Source: DATDVL01 sp035290025 (GTDB lineage: Archaea > Nanobdellota > Nanobdellia > SCGC-AAA011-G17 > DATDVL01). Taken from it: a DNA stretch of 27,091 nucleotides. How positions within the stretch are numbered: the first letter of the stretch is position 1; each line of letters opens with the position of its first letter. The notes under the pieces were generated by a model. It was not told the origin of the DNA. It was given only the letters and a program-made list of their open reading frames with translations, and did no database searches. Shown here in pieces: positions 1-7,574 of the stretch. The stretch is from assembly GCA_035290025.1 (NCBI GenBank), contig DATDVL010000071.1:1-27091 (forward strand), given 5' to 3'. The translations under genes were made by a program, and so were the position numbers.

Positions 1-993
1 ACACTTGAACAAGTTTCAAAAATAAACGCAGTAATTCTTGATAAAACAGGCACACTTACCGAAGGCAAGCCAAAAGTGACAGACATAATTGCAGCAAAAG
101 GATATTTGCAAGATGAAATAATTCTGTACTTAGCAGCTACAGAAGCAAAATCCTCCCATCCACTCAGCAAAGCAATTCTTGAAGAAGCGAAAAATAGAAA
201 CATAGAATCACTTGAATCGTCAGGGTTTAAAAATATTGCAGGCCATGGAGTTGAAGCAATAGTTAAGAATCATCATATTCTTGTCGGGACAATCAAGCTG
301 ATGAAAGACCACAATATAGACGTGAGTATTATGCGTCAGGACATTGAAGATCTGCTTGATGATGGCAAGACAATAATGATTATTGCTATTAACAAAAAGC
401 TAGCAGGCATAGTCGCAGTATCTGACATGATAAAACCTAATGCCCAGAATGCAATAAAAAAGATGCAAGAATTAGGATTAGAAATAGCTATGATCACTGG
501 AGACAATAAAAAAACTGCCGATACAGTGGCTGAGAAACTTGGTATTACGCGTGTATTTGCAGAAGTACTTCCAGAAGAAAAAGCCGCCTATGTAAAAAAA
601 CTCCAGGATGAAGGTAAGTTTGTTGCAATGGTAGGAGACGGAGTGAATGATGCACCTGCACTTGCACAAGCAGATATTGGCATAGCCATAGGAGCAGGAA
701 CTGATGTCGCTATAGAGACTTCAAATGTAGTCCTTATGAAATCAGATCCAGCAGACATACTCAGAGCTATACGATTAAGCAAAGCTACAGTCAATAAAAT
801 GAAACAGAATCTTTTCTGGGCATCAATATACAATCTCATCGCCATACCTGTAGCGGCAGGATTGCTTTATCCTTCATTTGGAATAGAACTTAGACCTGAA
901 TTTGCAGCATTATTAATGAGCATATCATCTATTATTGTTGCTACAAATGCTGTACTCTTAAATAGATCAGAGAAAGATTTAATAACTGTATAA
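1..993 (+). CDS. copA: Cu+-transporting P-type ATPase, 3' part (5' end outside window)
   Basis: The frame is open from base 1, so only the last 330 residues are present; the N-terminal metal-binding domain and first six membrane helices lie outside. Residues here are numbered from base 1. The phosphorylation motif DKTGT has its Asp at residue 14. The SSHPLS motif with the P1B-type His-Pro is near residue 53, TGDN near 166 and the hinge GDGVND near 212. The last two helices carry YN (about 277) and MSISS (about 306), the pattern of P1B-1 Cu+/Ag+ pumps, which export cytosolic Cu+ using ATP. The next gene, a multicopper oxidase, starts 15 bases after the stop behind a GGAG site, which supports a copper-efflux operon. 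Cu+ rather than another soft metal is inferred from the YN and MxxSS residues and the neighbour; the CPC motif is not visible. Confidence 0.9.
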   Translation, partial: TLEQVSKINAVILDKTGTLTEGKPKVTDIIAAKGYLQDEIILYLAATEAKSSHPLSKAILEEAKNRNIESLESSGFKNIAGHGVEAIVKNHHILVGTIKLMKDHNIDVSIMRQDIEDLLDDGKTIMIIAINKKLAGIVAVSDMIKPNAQNAIKKMQELGLEIAMITGDNKKTADTVAEKLGITRVFAEVLPEEKAAYVKKLQDEGKFVAMVGDGVNDAPALAQADIGIAIGAGTDVAIETSNVVLMKSDPADILRAIRLSKATVNKMKQNLFWASIYNLIAIPVAAGLLYPSFGIELRPEFAALLMSISSIIVATNAVLLNRSEKDLITV

Positions 994-1008
994 CGGAGAA
1001 ATAAGACT

Positions 1009-2562
1009 ATGAACAAAAAATTCGTGATTTCTTTAATTCTACTGCTCGCCTTAACAATTACTGGATGCACACAATACCTTACTAATCAAAATTCAACGAC
1101 AAAAGTTGCCGAAGCGAAAGCTTCAGAAATCATAGAACTAAAAAACAGTGATTTGTATACAATAACTGCATCACAAGTAGTAAAAATTATTAACAACCAA
1201 GCATACGAAATGTACGCTTATAACAAAATGATACCAGGACCAACGCTCAAAGTAATGCAAGGCTCGAAAATAACTGTAGAACTCATCAATGATCTCCCCC
1301 AAGAAACAACCATCCACTGGCACGGATTACGACAAAACGTTAAAGACGATGGTGTACCAGGTACCTCACAAAAACCAGTACAACCAGGAGAAAAATATAC
1401 TTACAACTTATACTTCCCCGATGCAGGCATCTATTGGTACCACCCCCACATACGAGAAGACCAACAACAAGACCTGGGATTAGCAGGAAATATCCTTGTC
1501 GTACCGCAAAATAACTTATACAACCCCGTAAACCGTGAAGAACTACTCATGTTAGATGATATTGCTATAAACAACAAAGAAATAGTACCATACGGCAAAG
1601 AAAAAGCAAACTTTGCACTCATGGGAAGATACGGCAATATCATGCTCGTCAACGGAAAAACAAACTATAATCTAACTCTTGCAAAAGGAGATGTTGTACG
1701 ATTTTATATCACCGACACCTCCAACGTACGACCCTACAACCTCTCCATACCTAGAGCAAAAATAAAATTAGTCGGAAGCGACCTAGGACTCTACAAAAAA
1801 GAAACTTATGTTGATTCTATAGTCATCACCCCGGGAGAACGATATATCATAGAAACTTATTTCCAAAAACCAGGAGAATACCAACTCATAAACATAAACC
1901 CAATAAAATCTTCCCCACTGGGAAGCATTACTATAACAGAACAAGCAACAACAAATGACTATAGTGCAGCATTCAACAACCTCGAAGAAAACGAAGAACT
2001 ATTTGACGTGCAACCCTACCTTGACAAAAAACCAGACTATAACCTAAGACTATCTATTGATTCAAGCATGATGATGGGAGGAAGAATGGGAATGGGAGGA
2101 ATGCCCTGCCACAGAATGCCCGACGGAACCATGATGGGTAACTGCGAAGAAAACGAAGAACTACAACCCATAGAATGGGAAGATACCATGAGTATGATGA
2201 ACCAACAAGCGACAACAGACAACACTAAATGGATCATCCACGACGAAACAACAGACAAAGAAAACATGGACATCGGCATGCAAGCAAATGTTGGAGACAA
2301 AATAAAAATAAGAATATTCAACGACGAAAAATCCATGCACCCTATGCAACACCCCATACACCTCCACGGACAAAGATTCCTTGTTTTAGCAATAAATAAC
2401 AAACCTGTAGAAAACCATGTATGGAAAGACACAACACTCATACCCATAGGAAGCACCGTAGACCTTTTAGTAGACGTAACTAATCCAGGAGAATGGATGT
2501 TTCATTGCCATATTTCAGAACATTTAGAAGCAGGAATGATGACTACATTAACCGTGAAATAA
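1009..2562 (+). CDS. Multicopper oxidase lipoprotein (cuprous/laccase-like oxidase)
   Basis: 517 residues, exported and lipid-anchored: the N-terminus has a hydrophobic stretch ending in the lipobox ITGC with Cys20. Cupredoxin copper ligands are complete: HWHG (103-106), WYHPH (143-147), HPMQHPIHLHG (444-454) and HCHISEHLEAGM (499-510), with type 1 Cys500 and a likely axial Met510. A Met-rich insert (354-397, with clusters such as MMMGG and MGMGGM) precedes the last domain. CueO-type enzymes use such an insert to capture Cu+ and oxidise it to Cu2+. The start at 1009 has GGAGA just upstream. The gene follows the Cu+ ATPase closely, so a shared role in copper tolerance outside the membrane is likely. 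The exact substrate is inferred. Confidence 0.92.
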   Translation: MNKKFVISLILLLALTITGCTQYLTNQNSTTKVAEAKASEIIELKNSDLYTITASQVVKIINNQAYEMYAYNKMIPGPTLKVMQGSKITVELINDLPQETTIHWHGLRQNVKDDGVPGTSQKPVQPGEKYTYNLYFPDAGIYWYHPHIREDQQQDLGLAGNILVVPQNNLYNPVNREELLMLDDIAINNKEIVPYGKEKANFALMGRYGNIMLVNGKTNYNLTLAKGDVVRFYITDTSNVRPYNLSIPRAKIKLVGSDLGLYKKETYVDSIVITPGERYIIETYFQKPGEYQLININPIKSSPLGSITITEQATTNDYSAAFNNLEENEELFDVQPYLDKKPDYNLRLSIDSSMMMGGRMGMGGMPCHRMPDGTMMGNCEENEELQPIEWEDTMSMMNQQATTDNTKWIIHDETTDKENMDIGMQANVGDKIKIRIFNDEKSMHPMQHPIHLHGQRFLVLAINNKPVENHVWKDTTLIPIGSTVDLLVDVTNPGEWMFHCHISEHLEAGMMTTLTVK

Positions 2563-2565
2563 TAA

Positions 2566-2576
2566 ACTTTTTTGGT
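2566..2576 (+). terminator. T-tract terminator after the copper operon
   Basis: A run of six T (2568-2573) follows the oxidase stop codon directly. Archaeal RNA polymerase terminates at such U-tracts, and a new promoter follows, so this is a plausible operon end. Confidence 0.4.
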
Positions 2577-2695
2577 TTAATTACACAAAACTATTTATAG
2601 AATGACTAATTTACATTCTTTATCCCACTGAAACTACAGTGGTATTATTTCTGAAGGCTTGTGTTGCCCTCGCATCCTACTTCTACCTAGGAGAC

Positions 2696-2703
2696 TATAT
2701 ATA
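2696..2703 (+). promoter_or_regulatory. TATA box for the PH-domain gene
   Basis: TATATATA is centred about 25 bases before the ATG at 2725, the spacing of a leaderless archaeal transcript. This supports that ATG over the upstream TTG at 2659. Confidence 0.6.
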
Positions 2704-2724
2704 GGAGGTTCACTTTATGACTCT

Positions 2725-3240
2725 ATGCATAAACTACATCCTGGAGCTCAGTGGCTTTTTAGAGTTCGAGCCTATGTGCTATTGCTTATACTGTCATGGT
2801 TTACTGGAGGGTTTATTATTCCTGCCGTAAAAATAGTTTTCTCCATTATTAATAATGATCCCAGCACGATAAGTCTTTCATTTGCCTTACTATCACTTTT
2901 CTCTTCGCTGGTCATAATCATAATCATTGGAGAAGTTTACTCAAGAATGGCTTATAACCGATGGTTTTACGAATTTACCAAAGAAGGATTAAAACTAGAA
3001 CGAGGAATAATTTGGAAGCGATATAGTAACGTGCCCTACGAAAGAATCCAGAATGTTGACATAAAAAGAGGTATTCTAGCAAGACTATTAGGATTCTCTA
3101 GTATTATGATACAAACCGCTGGCTATTCAGCGCAAACCTACGCTGAAGGTTATATCCCTGCTCTTGATATGAAAGAAGCTGAAAAGATAAGAAACTTCAT
3201 CATGAAAAAGATTTCTAGAAAAAGTAGTCGTGGACTATAA
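2725..3240 (+). CDS. Membrane protein with bacterial-type PH domain (YdbS/DUF304-like)
   Basis: 171 residues from the ATG at 2725 (MHKLHPGAQWLF). Two membrane helices occupy about residues 15-75 (LLLILSWFTGGFIIP and SLFSSLVIIIIIGEVY). A soluble bPH2 module follows: a KEGLKLERGIIWKR strand pair, then PYERIQNVDIKRGILARLLGF, the family signature, then IMIQTAG and a final helix KEAEKIRNFI. The bPH2 family is membrane-bound and of unknown biochemical role. A longer TTG start at 2659 is possible but would place the TATA box inside the coding sequence. The gene is monocistronic by position. Confidence 0.75.
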   Translation: MHKLHPGAQWLFRVRAYVLLLILSWFTGGFIIPAVKIVFSIINNDPSTISLSFALLSLFSSLVIIIIIGEVYSRMAYNRWFYEFTKEGLKLERGIIWKRYSNVPYERIQNVDIKRGILARLLGFSSIMIQTAGYSAQTYAEGYIPALDMKEAEKIRNFIMKKISRKSSRGL

Positions 3241-3267
3241 TATCCTACCTTTCTACATCAACTGCAC

Positions 3268-3936
3268 TCATGGACGCACCGCAAGGAAACTACCACTACC
3301 TGTTTGGAAGTCGCTGCTACTGAACGTGTTCCCCACTAGAAGCAAACGCCCTGAATTGATTGGATCATCAGGACACAAGACAGCAATACTTGTACCACTA
3401 ACTTCTTTATAACGAGGAAGATAACGAGAAGCAATATCTCTTGAACCTGCATAATTAATAATCATAGAATGATCCAAAACATAATCCATATGATGCAAAC
3501 CACTTTTCCGAGCGGCATCAGCAGCATCAACAACAGAAACAACAGTTACACCAGCAACGATCTTACCTTCATCCATCAAGAACCTAGAAACAAGATTATC
3601 AGGAACACGCGCAGCACCACACTTAACACTACCCTGATAATTTGCCAAAGCAATATTAGCAGGATTTGACAAATAATTAGGCTCATGAACAAATACAACA
3701 ACTTTATTACCTGCGGGTGAAAGACCTGTAAAACGGGCAGAAGAAGTATATACCCATTCATTCCACACAAGATGATCCTGTGGGTGGGCTATACGAATAT
3801 TCATGAACTCAGGTGCAGACACTGGAGAAAAACCATCCGCACTTGCAAGCAACAAAGCAGAAAGTAAAGACTTACGCTTAACAAGACGAGCTTCACAACC
3901 ATCATTTAGCGATAGCATAGTAATTGCCTTGTTCAT
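3268..3936 (-). CDS. Conserved-looking hypothetical protein, 222 aa
   Basis: I do not recognise the family. The protein is soluble by composition, with no clear membrane helix. The only hydrophobic N-terminal stretch (SLLSALLLASADGFS) is short and follows RLVKRK, so weak export cannot be excluded. The sequence alternates beta-like segments (GNKVVVFVHEP, KIVAGVTVVSVV, TSIAVLCPDDP, GRLLLVGNTF), suggesting an alpha/beta or beta-rich fold. A TATA box sits about 25 bases upstream of the ATG, implying its own leaderless transcript. It converges with the PH-domain gene, with 27 bases between the stops. Confidence 0.7.
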   Translation of the reverse strand: MNKAITMLSLNDGCEARLVKRKSLLSALLLASADGFSPVSAPEFMNIRIAHPQDHLVWNEWVYTSSARFTGLSPAGNKVVVFVHEPNYLSNPANIALANYQGSVKCGAARVPDNLVSRFLMDEGKIVAGVTVVSVVDAADAARKSGLHHMDYVLDHSMIINYAGSRDIASRYLPRYKEVSGTSIAVLCPDDPINSGRLLLVGNTFSSSDFQTGSGSFLAVRP

Positions 3937-3955
3937 ACTTGCCCTTACAAAAATA

Positions 3956-3967
3956 GCTTATATAAGC
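3956..3967 (-). promoter_or_regulatory. Palindromic TATA box of the 222-aa gene
   Basis: GCTTATATAAGC is a perfect 12-base palindrome whose centre is about 25 bases before the ATG at 3936. It is read as the TATA box of a leaderless gene. Confidence 0.55.
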
Positions 3968-4004
3968 CCGATGAACTAGTACTTAAGAGAGTAATACGTA
4001 TGTA

Positions 4005-4364
4005 TCATTTCTCATAAAACAACGGACACGTAGGACAATCAATCGTACCACACGGCAAATCATTATGATACTGCATCTGCCATTTTTTAAACAACTGAAT
4101 AAGCTGCAACAACTCCTTACCCTTATCCGTCACATAATACGACGTCTTCATAGGAACAACATTCGTATACACATTCTTCTGCACCAAACCCGCACCCTCA
4201 AAATCCCGCAAACGCTTAGCAAGAACACGAGCAGTAATCGGCTGCAAACGATCAAACAACGCATTGAAACCCTTATCACCACGCTGATGCACCTCTTCCA
4301 ACAATGGCAACGTCCACTTCTTACCAAACAACTTCGCAGCAGAAAAAATAGGACACAACGCCAT
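4005..4364 (-). CDS. HxlR-family winged-helix transcriptional regulator
   Basis: 119 residues from the ATG at 4364 (MALCPIFSAAKLFGKKW); a TTG three codons further upstream is less likely. The HxlR pattern is clear: Cys4-Pro, then KLFGKKWTLPLLEEV, FNALFDRLQPITARVLAKRLRDFEGAGLV as the winged helix, and SYYVTDKGKEL as the wing. HxlR proteins bind DNA as dimers, and some (HypR type) sense electrophiles or oxidants through the N-terminal Cys. Here the C-terminus adds CGTIDCPTC, giving four cysteines in all, which could bind metal or act as a redox switch. It is divergent from a thiol/disulfide operon and shares its promoter region, so control of that operon and of itself is inferred. Confidence 0.88.
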   Translation of the reverse strand: MALCPIFSAAKLFGKKWTLPLLEEVHQRGDKGFNALFDRLQPITARVLAKRLRDFEGAGLVQKNVYTNVVPMKTSYYVTDKGKELLQLIQLFKKWQMQYHNDLPCGTIDCPTCPLFYEK

Positions 4365-4388
4365 ACTAACCAATAAGATACCGAGGGG

Positions 4389-4397
4389 TTTAAATAA
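4389..4397. promoter_or_regulatory. Shared divergent TATA box
   Basis: TTTAAATAA contains the self-complementary TTTAAA, centred 27 bases before the HxlR ATG (4364, minus) and 24-25 bases before the ATG at 4416 (plus). One box could therefore serve both directions, with the regulator binding over it. This is inferred from spacing only. Confidence 0.5.
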
Positions 4398-4433
4398 TTA
4401 CCCACCACAAAGAAAATGAAGAGGTGAAGTAAA

Positions 4434-4832
4434 CTGCGCGACCAAGTACTCTATATTCATATTATCATAGGACTAGCACTCATTATTCTACCCTATTTTA
4501 TTATCACCAGCAAAAAACCTACCAACAAAATATTAGGATGGATAACCGCAGCATGCAGCTGGCTCATACTCCTACCTTCAGGTATGCTCTACCTCGTATT
4601 CTACCCAGCAACAAAAACACTCATCAAAGCAGGAAGCAACGTGTGGCTCCACAGCATACTCATGGAAACAAAAGAACACTGGGGTATCTTTTTACCTATC
4701 ATCGGAACAACAGCAGCATTCATGACCCACCACAACGATAAAAAAGCAAAACAGTGGTGGATACTTCTCAGCATACTTTCTATACTTTTAGCCATTATGG
4801 GGAGAATGATCGTCCAGGGAGCAGGAACATGA
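4434..4832 (+). CDS. Small multi-span membrane protein, probable CTG start
   Basis: The frame is open from just after a TGA at 4425 to 4832 and has no ATG, GTG or TTG before 4584. Starting at 4584 would remove the first membrane helix. A strong Shine-Dalgarno GAGGTGA (4421-4427) lies six bases before CTG at 4434, giving a 132-residue protein: LRDQVLYIHIIIGLALIIL (helix 1), ILGWITAACSWLILLPSGML (helix 2), then WGIFLPIIGTTAAFM and WWILLSILSILLAIMG. In the same frame, ATG AAG AGG TGA (4416-4427) precedes it, so this may instead be an ATG-started gene with a nonsense codon at position 4. The stop overlaps the next gene as ATGA, marking an operon. Family not recognised. Confidence 0.65.
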   Translation: MRDQVLYIHIIIGLALIILPYFIITSKKPTNKILGWITAACSWLILLPSGMLYLVFYPATKTLIKAGSNVWLHSILMETKEHWGIFLPIIGTTAAFMTHHNDKKAKQWWILLSILSILLAIMGRMIVQGAGT

Positions 4833-5095
4833 AATCATTTAACTACACCTTAGCAGCAAGCATCAGCGGATGGCTCTTAACTATCATGGTACTCATCAGT
4901 GAACTCTACGAACCCTTCAAAACACTCTTAGCAAACACCTTCACCCACCACTGGGTAGGAAAAATAATCATCACCCTAGCAGTCTACATCATCATCGGAA
5001 TGTTCACCAAAAAAGATTATGCACACGCCTACAGAGACAACATCACCAGCATGAGTATTATCTTATTATTTTATGTCATACATTATTTCGTTTAA
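4829..5095 (+). CDS. Small membrane protein, 88 aa
   Basis: ATG at 4829 overlaps the previous stop by four bases (ATGA), which fixes this start. There are three predicted membrane helices: YTLAASISGWLLTIMVLIS, WVGKIIITLAVYIIIGMF and MSIILLFYVIHYFV. The pair HH before the second helix and the H in the last one could be metal or haem ligands, but that is speculation. It is the second gene of an operon with a PCYCGC protein and a CcdA-like transporter, so a role in membrane thiol or metal chemistry is inferred. Family not recognised. Confidence 0.7.
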   Translation: MKSFNYTLAASISGWLLTIMVLISELYEPFKTLLANTFTHHWVGKIIITLAVYIIIGMFTKKDYAHAYRDNITSMSIILLFYVIHYFV

Positions 5096-5109
5096 CGGAG
5101 GCATCAACC

Positions 5110-5529
5110 ATGAACACAAAAAAAATTATTGGAGCAACCATTGTTATTATCATCCTAGCAGGAATAGCATACTTCTTCAGCACATCAACAGCCACCACAA
5201 CCTTGCCTAGCTATGTACAAGGAGAAATGAGAGAAATATACCTGTACGCACAATCAGAAGAAGGAAAAACACTCTTAGAACAAATACCCTGCTACTGTGG
5301 ATGCAAATATGAAGGGCATTTACACTCACGACACTGCTACTGGAGAGACGACGGAACATTCGACAAACACGGAGTAACCTGCGCCGTATGCTTTGACATT
5401 GCCAAGAAAGCAAAAGAAATGCAAGAAGAAGGAAAAAGCGTCTGCGAAATAAGAAATTATATTGATGATTTCTACGCACCCAACAAAGAATTAGCAACAC
5501 CCACACCCATGCCGCAAGGATGCGCATAA
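5110..5529 (+). CDS. PCYCGC-motif exported protein
   Basis: 139 residues with an N-terminal anchor helix (residues 5-24, KIIGATIVIIILAGIAYFF) and an outside domain containing PCYCGCKYEGH, then RHCYW and VTCAVCFDIA. This is the signature of the family named for its PCYCGC motif, whose function is unknown. The dense Cys/His set suggests metal or redox chemistry on the outer face. A later Cys (KSVCEIRNYIDDFY) is also typical. GGAGG lies 12 bases before the ATG. The stop codon touches the ATG of the CcdA-like gene, a coupling that supports delivery of reducing equivalents to these cysteines. Confidence 0.82.
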   Translation: MNTKKIIGATIVIIILAGIAYFFSTSTATTTLPSYVQGEMREIYLYAQSEEGKTLLEQIPCYCGCKYEGHLHSRHCYWRDDGTFDKHGVTCAVCFDIAKKAKEMQEEGKSVCEIRNYIDDFYAPNKELATPTPMPQGCA

Positions 5530-6231
5530 ATGGACCTCAACCTCGGCATTGTTATAACAGCAGCACTCGCCGACAGCATCAACCCTTGCGTATTCGGCGT
5601 ACTTATATTCTTACTCGCCTACATGCAAGCAGTATTCAAAAACAAATACCGCATGCTCTTCTGCGGACTCATCTACATCTTTACTGTCTACACCACCTAC
5701 CTCTTACTAGGGTTCGGCATACTTACCTTAGCATACACCGCAGGACTAGCACCCGCATTCTACAGAATAGCAGCAGCACTCGCCATCATAGCAGGACTCC
5801 TAGAAATAAAAGACTACTTCTGGTACGGAAAAGGATTCAGCCTACAAATGCTCCCTGGAGCAGGAGAACGACTAAAACACCTCACCCATTACTTCAAACG
5901 ACTAGAAACAACACACCCTGTATTAAGCATATTCTTCTCTGCATTTCTCGGCATCTTCGTCGTACTCATAGAACTACCCTGCACGGGAGCACCCTACCTA
6001 GCAATACTCGGCATGCTCAGCACAGGAAATTACAGCAACGGCGTACCACTCTTACTCCTCTACAATTTCATATTTATCCTACCACTATTTATTATCATAG
6101 GACTCATGTACGCGGGAAAATCATCAAAAACCATGGAAAACTGGAGAAAAGAACACCGAGGAGCCATGCGACTCGTCATAGGACTCTTCTTACTAGCACT
6201 CGGAGCCTACATGTACTGGAAAATAATCTAA
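5530..6231 (+). CDS. CcdA/DsbD-like thiol-disulfide transporter
   Basis: 233 residues, six predicted membrane helices. Two signature cysteines are visible: ADSINPCVFGVLIFLLAY in helix 1 and IELPCTGAPYLAILGML in helix 4, the internally duplicated NPC/PC pattern of CcdA and DsbD beta domains. These carry electrons from cytosolic thioredoxin across the membrane through a Cys pair. The gene starts right after the stop of the PCYCGC protein, so that protein is the probable electron recipient (inferred). The family is usually 220-240 residues, matching here. Confidence 0.88.
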   Translation: MDLNLGIVITAALADSINPCVFGVLIFLLAYMQAVFKNKYRMLFCGLIYIFTVYTTYLLLGFGILTLAYTAGLAPAFYRIAAALAIIAGLLEIKDYFWYGKGFSLQMLPGAGERLKHLTHYFKRLETTHPVLSIFFSAFLGIFVVLIELPCTGAPYLAILGMLSTGNYSNGVPLLLLYNFIFILPLFIIIGLMYAGKSSKTMENWRKEHRGAMRLVIGLFLLALGAYMYWKII

Positions 6232-6255
6232 AAAATATGATTCATTAACGAAACA

Positions 6256-6263
6256 TTTAATAA
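6256..6263 (+). promoter_or_regulatory. TATA box of the 183-aa membrane protein gene
   Basis: TTTAATAA is centred 27 bases before the ATG at 6287, consistent with a leaderless transcript separate from the CcdA operon. Confidence 0.5.
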
Positions 6264-6286
6264 CAAAAGAACTTGACTAAATACTA

Positions 6287-6838
6287 ATGAATCTCAAAAA
6301 CATCTCGTTAACCGTTGGCATAGCAGTCTTGTTCTCACTTTTCATAGGATTTGCCATTGACGCATTTTACAGCGAACCAGATTACAACACTTATTGCAAA
6401 AACCAATTCGTAAACAAGTTTCCTTATGCAGAACCCAGCAACAGAACAGCATGCCCACCCATTAACTACCAAGAACCTGTTTACCAAGACTGTCCACAAG
6501 ACAAAGGCTATGTCGCTTATGAAACAGACCAGAACGGATGCCAAGTAAAACCCTACTGTGAAACCTGCCAAGTAGCCTACGACGCAGCAAACAAAATCTA
6601 CAGCAGAAACCTCTTCTTCATAGCAGCAATCATCGGTATTATTGCCATACTCGCAGGACTTATCTTCATCAAAAATGATTCTATAGCGTCAGGATTCATG
6701 TTTGGAGGCATACTCCTCATCATCTACGGAACCGTCAGAGTCTTCGGAGACCTCAGCAAAGTCATGCGCGTCATCGTACTCTTCATAGAACTGGTACTCT
6801 TAGTCTACATTGGCATCAAGAAAACCAAGAAAAAATAA
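6287..6838 (+). CDS. Membrane protein with Cys-rich external loop
   Basis: 183 residues. Helix 1 (about 7-27, LTVGIAVLFSLFIGFAI) is followed by an approximately 80-residue loop with seven cysteines (YCKNQF, TACPPIN, QDCPQD, NGCQVKPYCETCQVAYDAA). Three more helices follow: LFFIAAIIGIIAILAGLIFI, SGFMFGGILLIIYGTVRVF and VIVLFIELVLLVYIGI. It ends in a basic tail KKTKKK. The loop is probably extracytoplasmic and disulfide-bonded, which would fit the CcdA system upstream. I do not recognise a named family. It converges with the PIN toxin gene: the two stop codons abut. Confidence 0.75.
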   Translation: MNLKNISLTVGIAVLFSLFIGFAIDAFYSEPDYNTYCKNQFVNKFPYAEPSNRTACPPINYQEPVYQDCPQDKGYVAYETDQNGCQVKPYCETCQVAYDAANKIYSRNLFFIAAIIGIIAILAGLIFIKNDSIASGFMFGGILLIIYGTVRVFGDLSKVMRVIVLFIELVLLVYIGIKKTKKK

Positions 6839-7237
6839 TTAGTTATCAATAACCTGTATGCCCTTACATGACTTAAATTCTTTATCAAATGTTGCAATCC
6901 TATCAATCCCTACAGAATTCATACAAGCTATTGTTGCACAATCAGTAAAACTCATTTTCTCCGTCTTCTTGAATATCATCCACGCCTCTTTTTGTATGAC
7001 CTCATCATTAAGTATTATAAACATACATGAATTAAGAATAGTTTCACCCACTTTCAAAGCACTTATCTTTCCTGTCTTCCTCATCGTCACACTAATTACT
7101 TCATCAAAGATATGATCTGTTATGACAACACCATCTTCCTTTTCTAAAAGACTATCGACAATGTGCACTGCTTTATTATGATGGACATCACCGTTATTCC
7201 AATAAGCACATAAAACATTAGCATCAATTATTATCAT
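6839..7237 (-). CDS. PIN-domain ribonuclease, VapC-like toxin
   Basis: 132 residues from the ATG at 7237, preceded by GAGGA five bases upstream. A longer start at 7270 exists but would overlap the antitoxin more and lacks a ribosome site. PIN acidic residues are in place: IIIDANVLCAYW (first Asp), HIFDEVISV (Glu), SFTDCATIACM (Asp) and IATFDKEF (Asp). VapC-type toxins cut tRNA or rRNA. The gene overlaps its antitoxin by 14 bases, the usual translational coupling. Confidence 0.88.
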   Translation of the reverse strand: MIIIDANVLCAYWNNGDVHHNKAVHIVDSLLEKEDGVVITDHIFDEVISVTMRKTGKISALKVGETILNSCMFIILNDEVIQKEAWMIFKKTEKMSFTDCATIACMNSVGIDRIATFDKEFKSCKGIQVIDN

Positions 7238-7475
7238 TTTCCTCATAAAGGATTTTGTCAATCTCTTCACTTACTCGCTCGTTACCTTTTCCCCAATCCC
7301 ACGGCTTAAGGTCAGATAGCTTTCTCATTTTTCCCTTCTCCTTTTTTTCAATCCATAATTTCATAGCCAACGTCAAAGCACTACCTACAGGAATACCTTT
7401 ACGCACTGCTTCTGCCTTGAACTCCTGAAATACTTGTTTATTCACATTTTTCACACTCATCTGGATAGTAGTCAT
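7224..7475 (-). CDS. VapB-like ribbon-helix-helix antitoxin
   Basis: 83 residues. The N-terminal half looks like a ribbon-helix-helix: MTTIQMSVKNVNKQVFQEF as the strand and first helix, then IPVGSALTLAMKLWIEKK as the second helix. The C-terminal half (KLSDLKPWDWGKGNERVSEEIDKILYEE) is acidic and aromatic, the usual toxin-neutralising tail. A perfect 20-base palindrome lies two bases upstream of its ATG, so autoregulation by the toxin-antitoxin complex is strongly suggested. Confidence 0.82.
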   Translation of the reverse strand: MTTIQMSVKNVNKQVFQEFKAEAVRKGIPVGSALTLAMKLWIEKKEKGKMRKLSDLKPWDWGKGNERVSEEIDKILYEENDNN

Positions 7476-7477
7476 AC

Positions 7478-7497
7478 AAGTATTACTAGTAATACTT
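7478..7497. promoter_or_regulatory. Perfect palindromic operator of the first toxin-antitoxin pair
   Basis: AAGTATTACTAGTAATACTT is self-complementary over all 20 bases. It lies between the TATA box (TTAAAT at about 7501-7506, minus strand) and the ATG at 7475, covering the expected transcription start. This is the position expected for an autorepressor site bound by ribbon-helix-helix dimers. Confidence 0.7.
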
Positions 7498-7574
7498 TCT
7501 ATTTAAGCGTTATCTTTTAAGCATACATAATTCTTTATCATACTTTCGACTGATTTTCCTAAAAGCTTCCGAAA

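Noticed and set aside
2659..2724. TTG at 2659 as start of the PH-domain gene
   Set aside because: It would place the TATATATA box inside the coding sequence, and the extra residues have no relation to the family; ATG 2725 has leaderless spacing.
4584..4832. ATG at 4584 as start of the first CcdA-operon gene
   Set aside because: It has no ribosome site and cuts off the first membrane helix and part of the second, while the frame is open and hydrophobic upstream to 4428.
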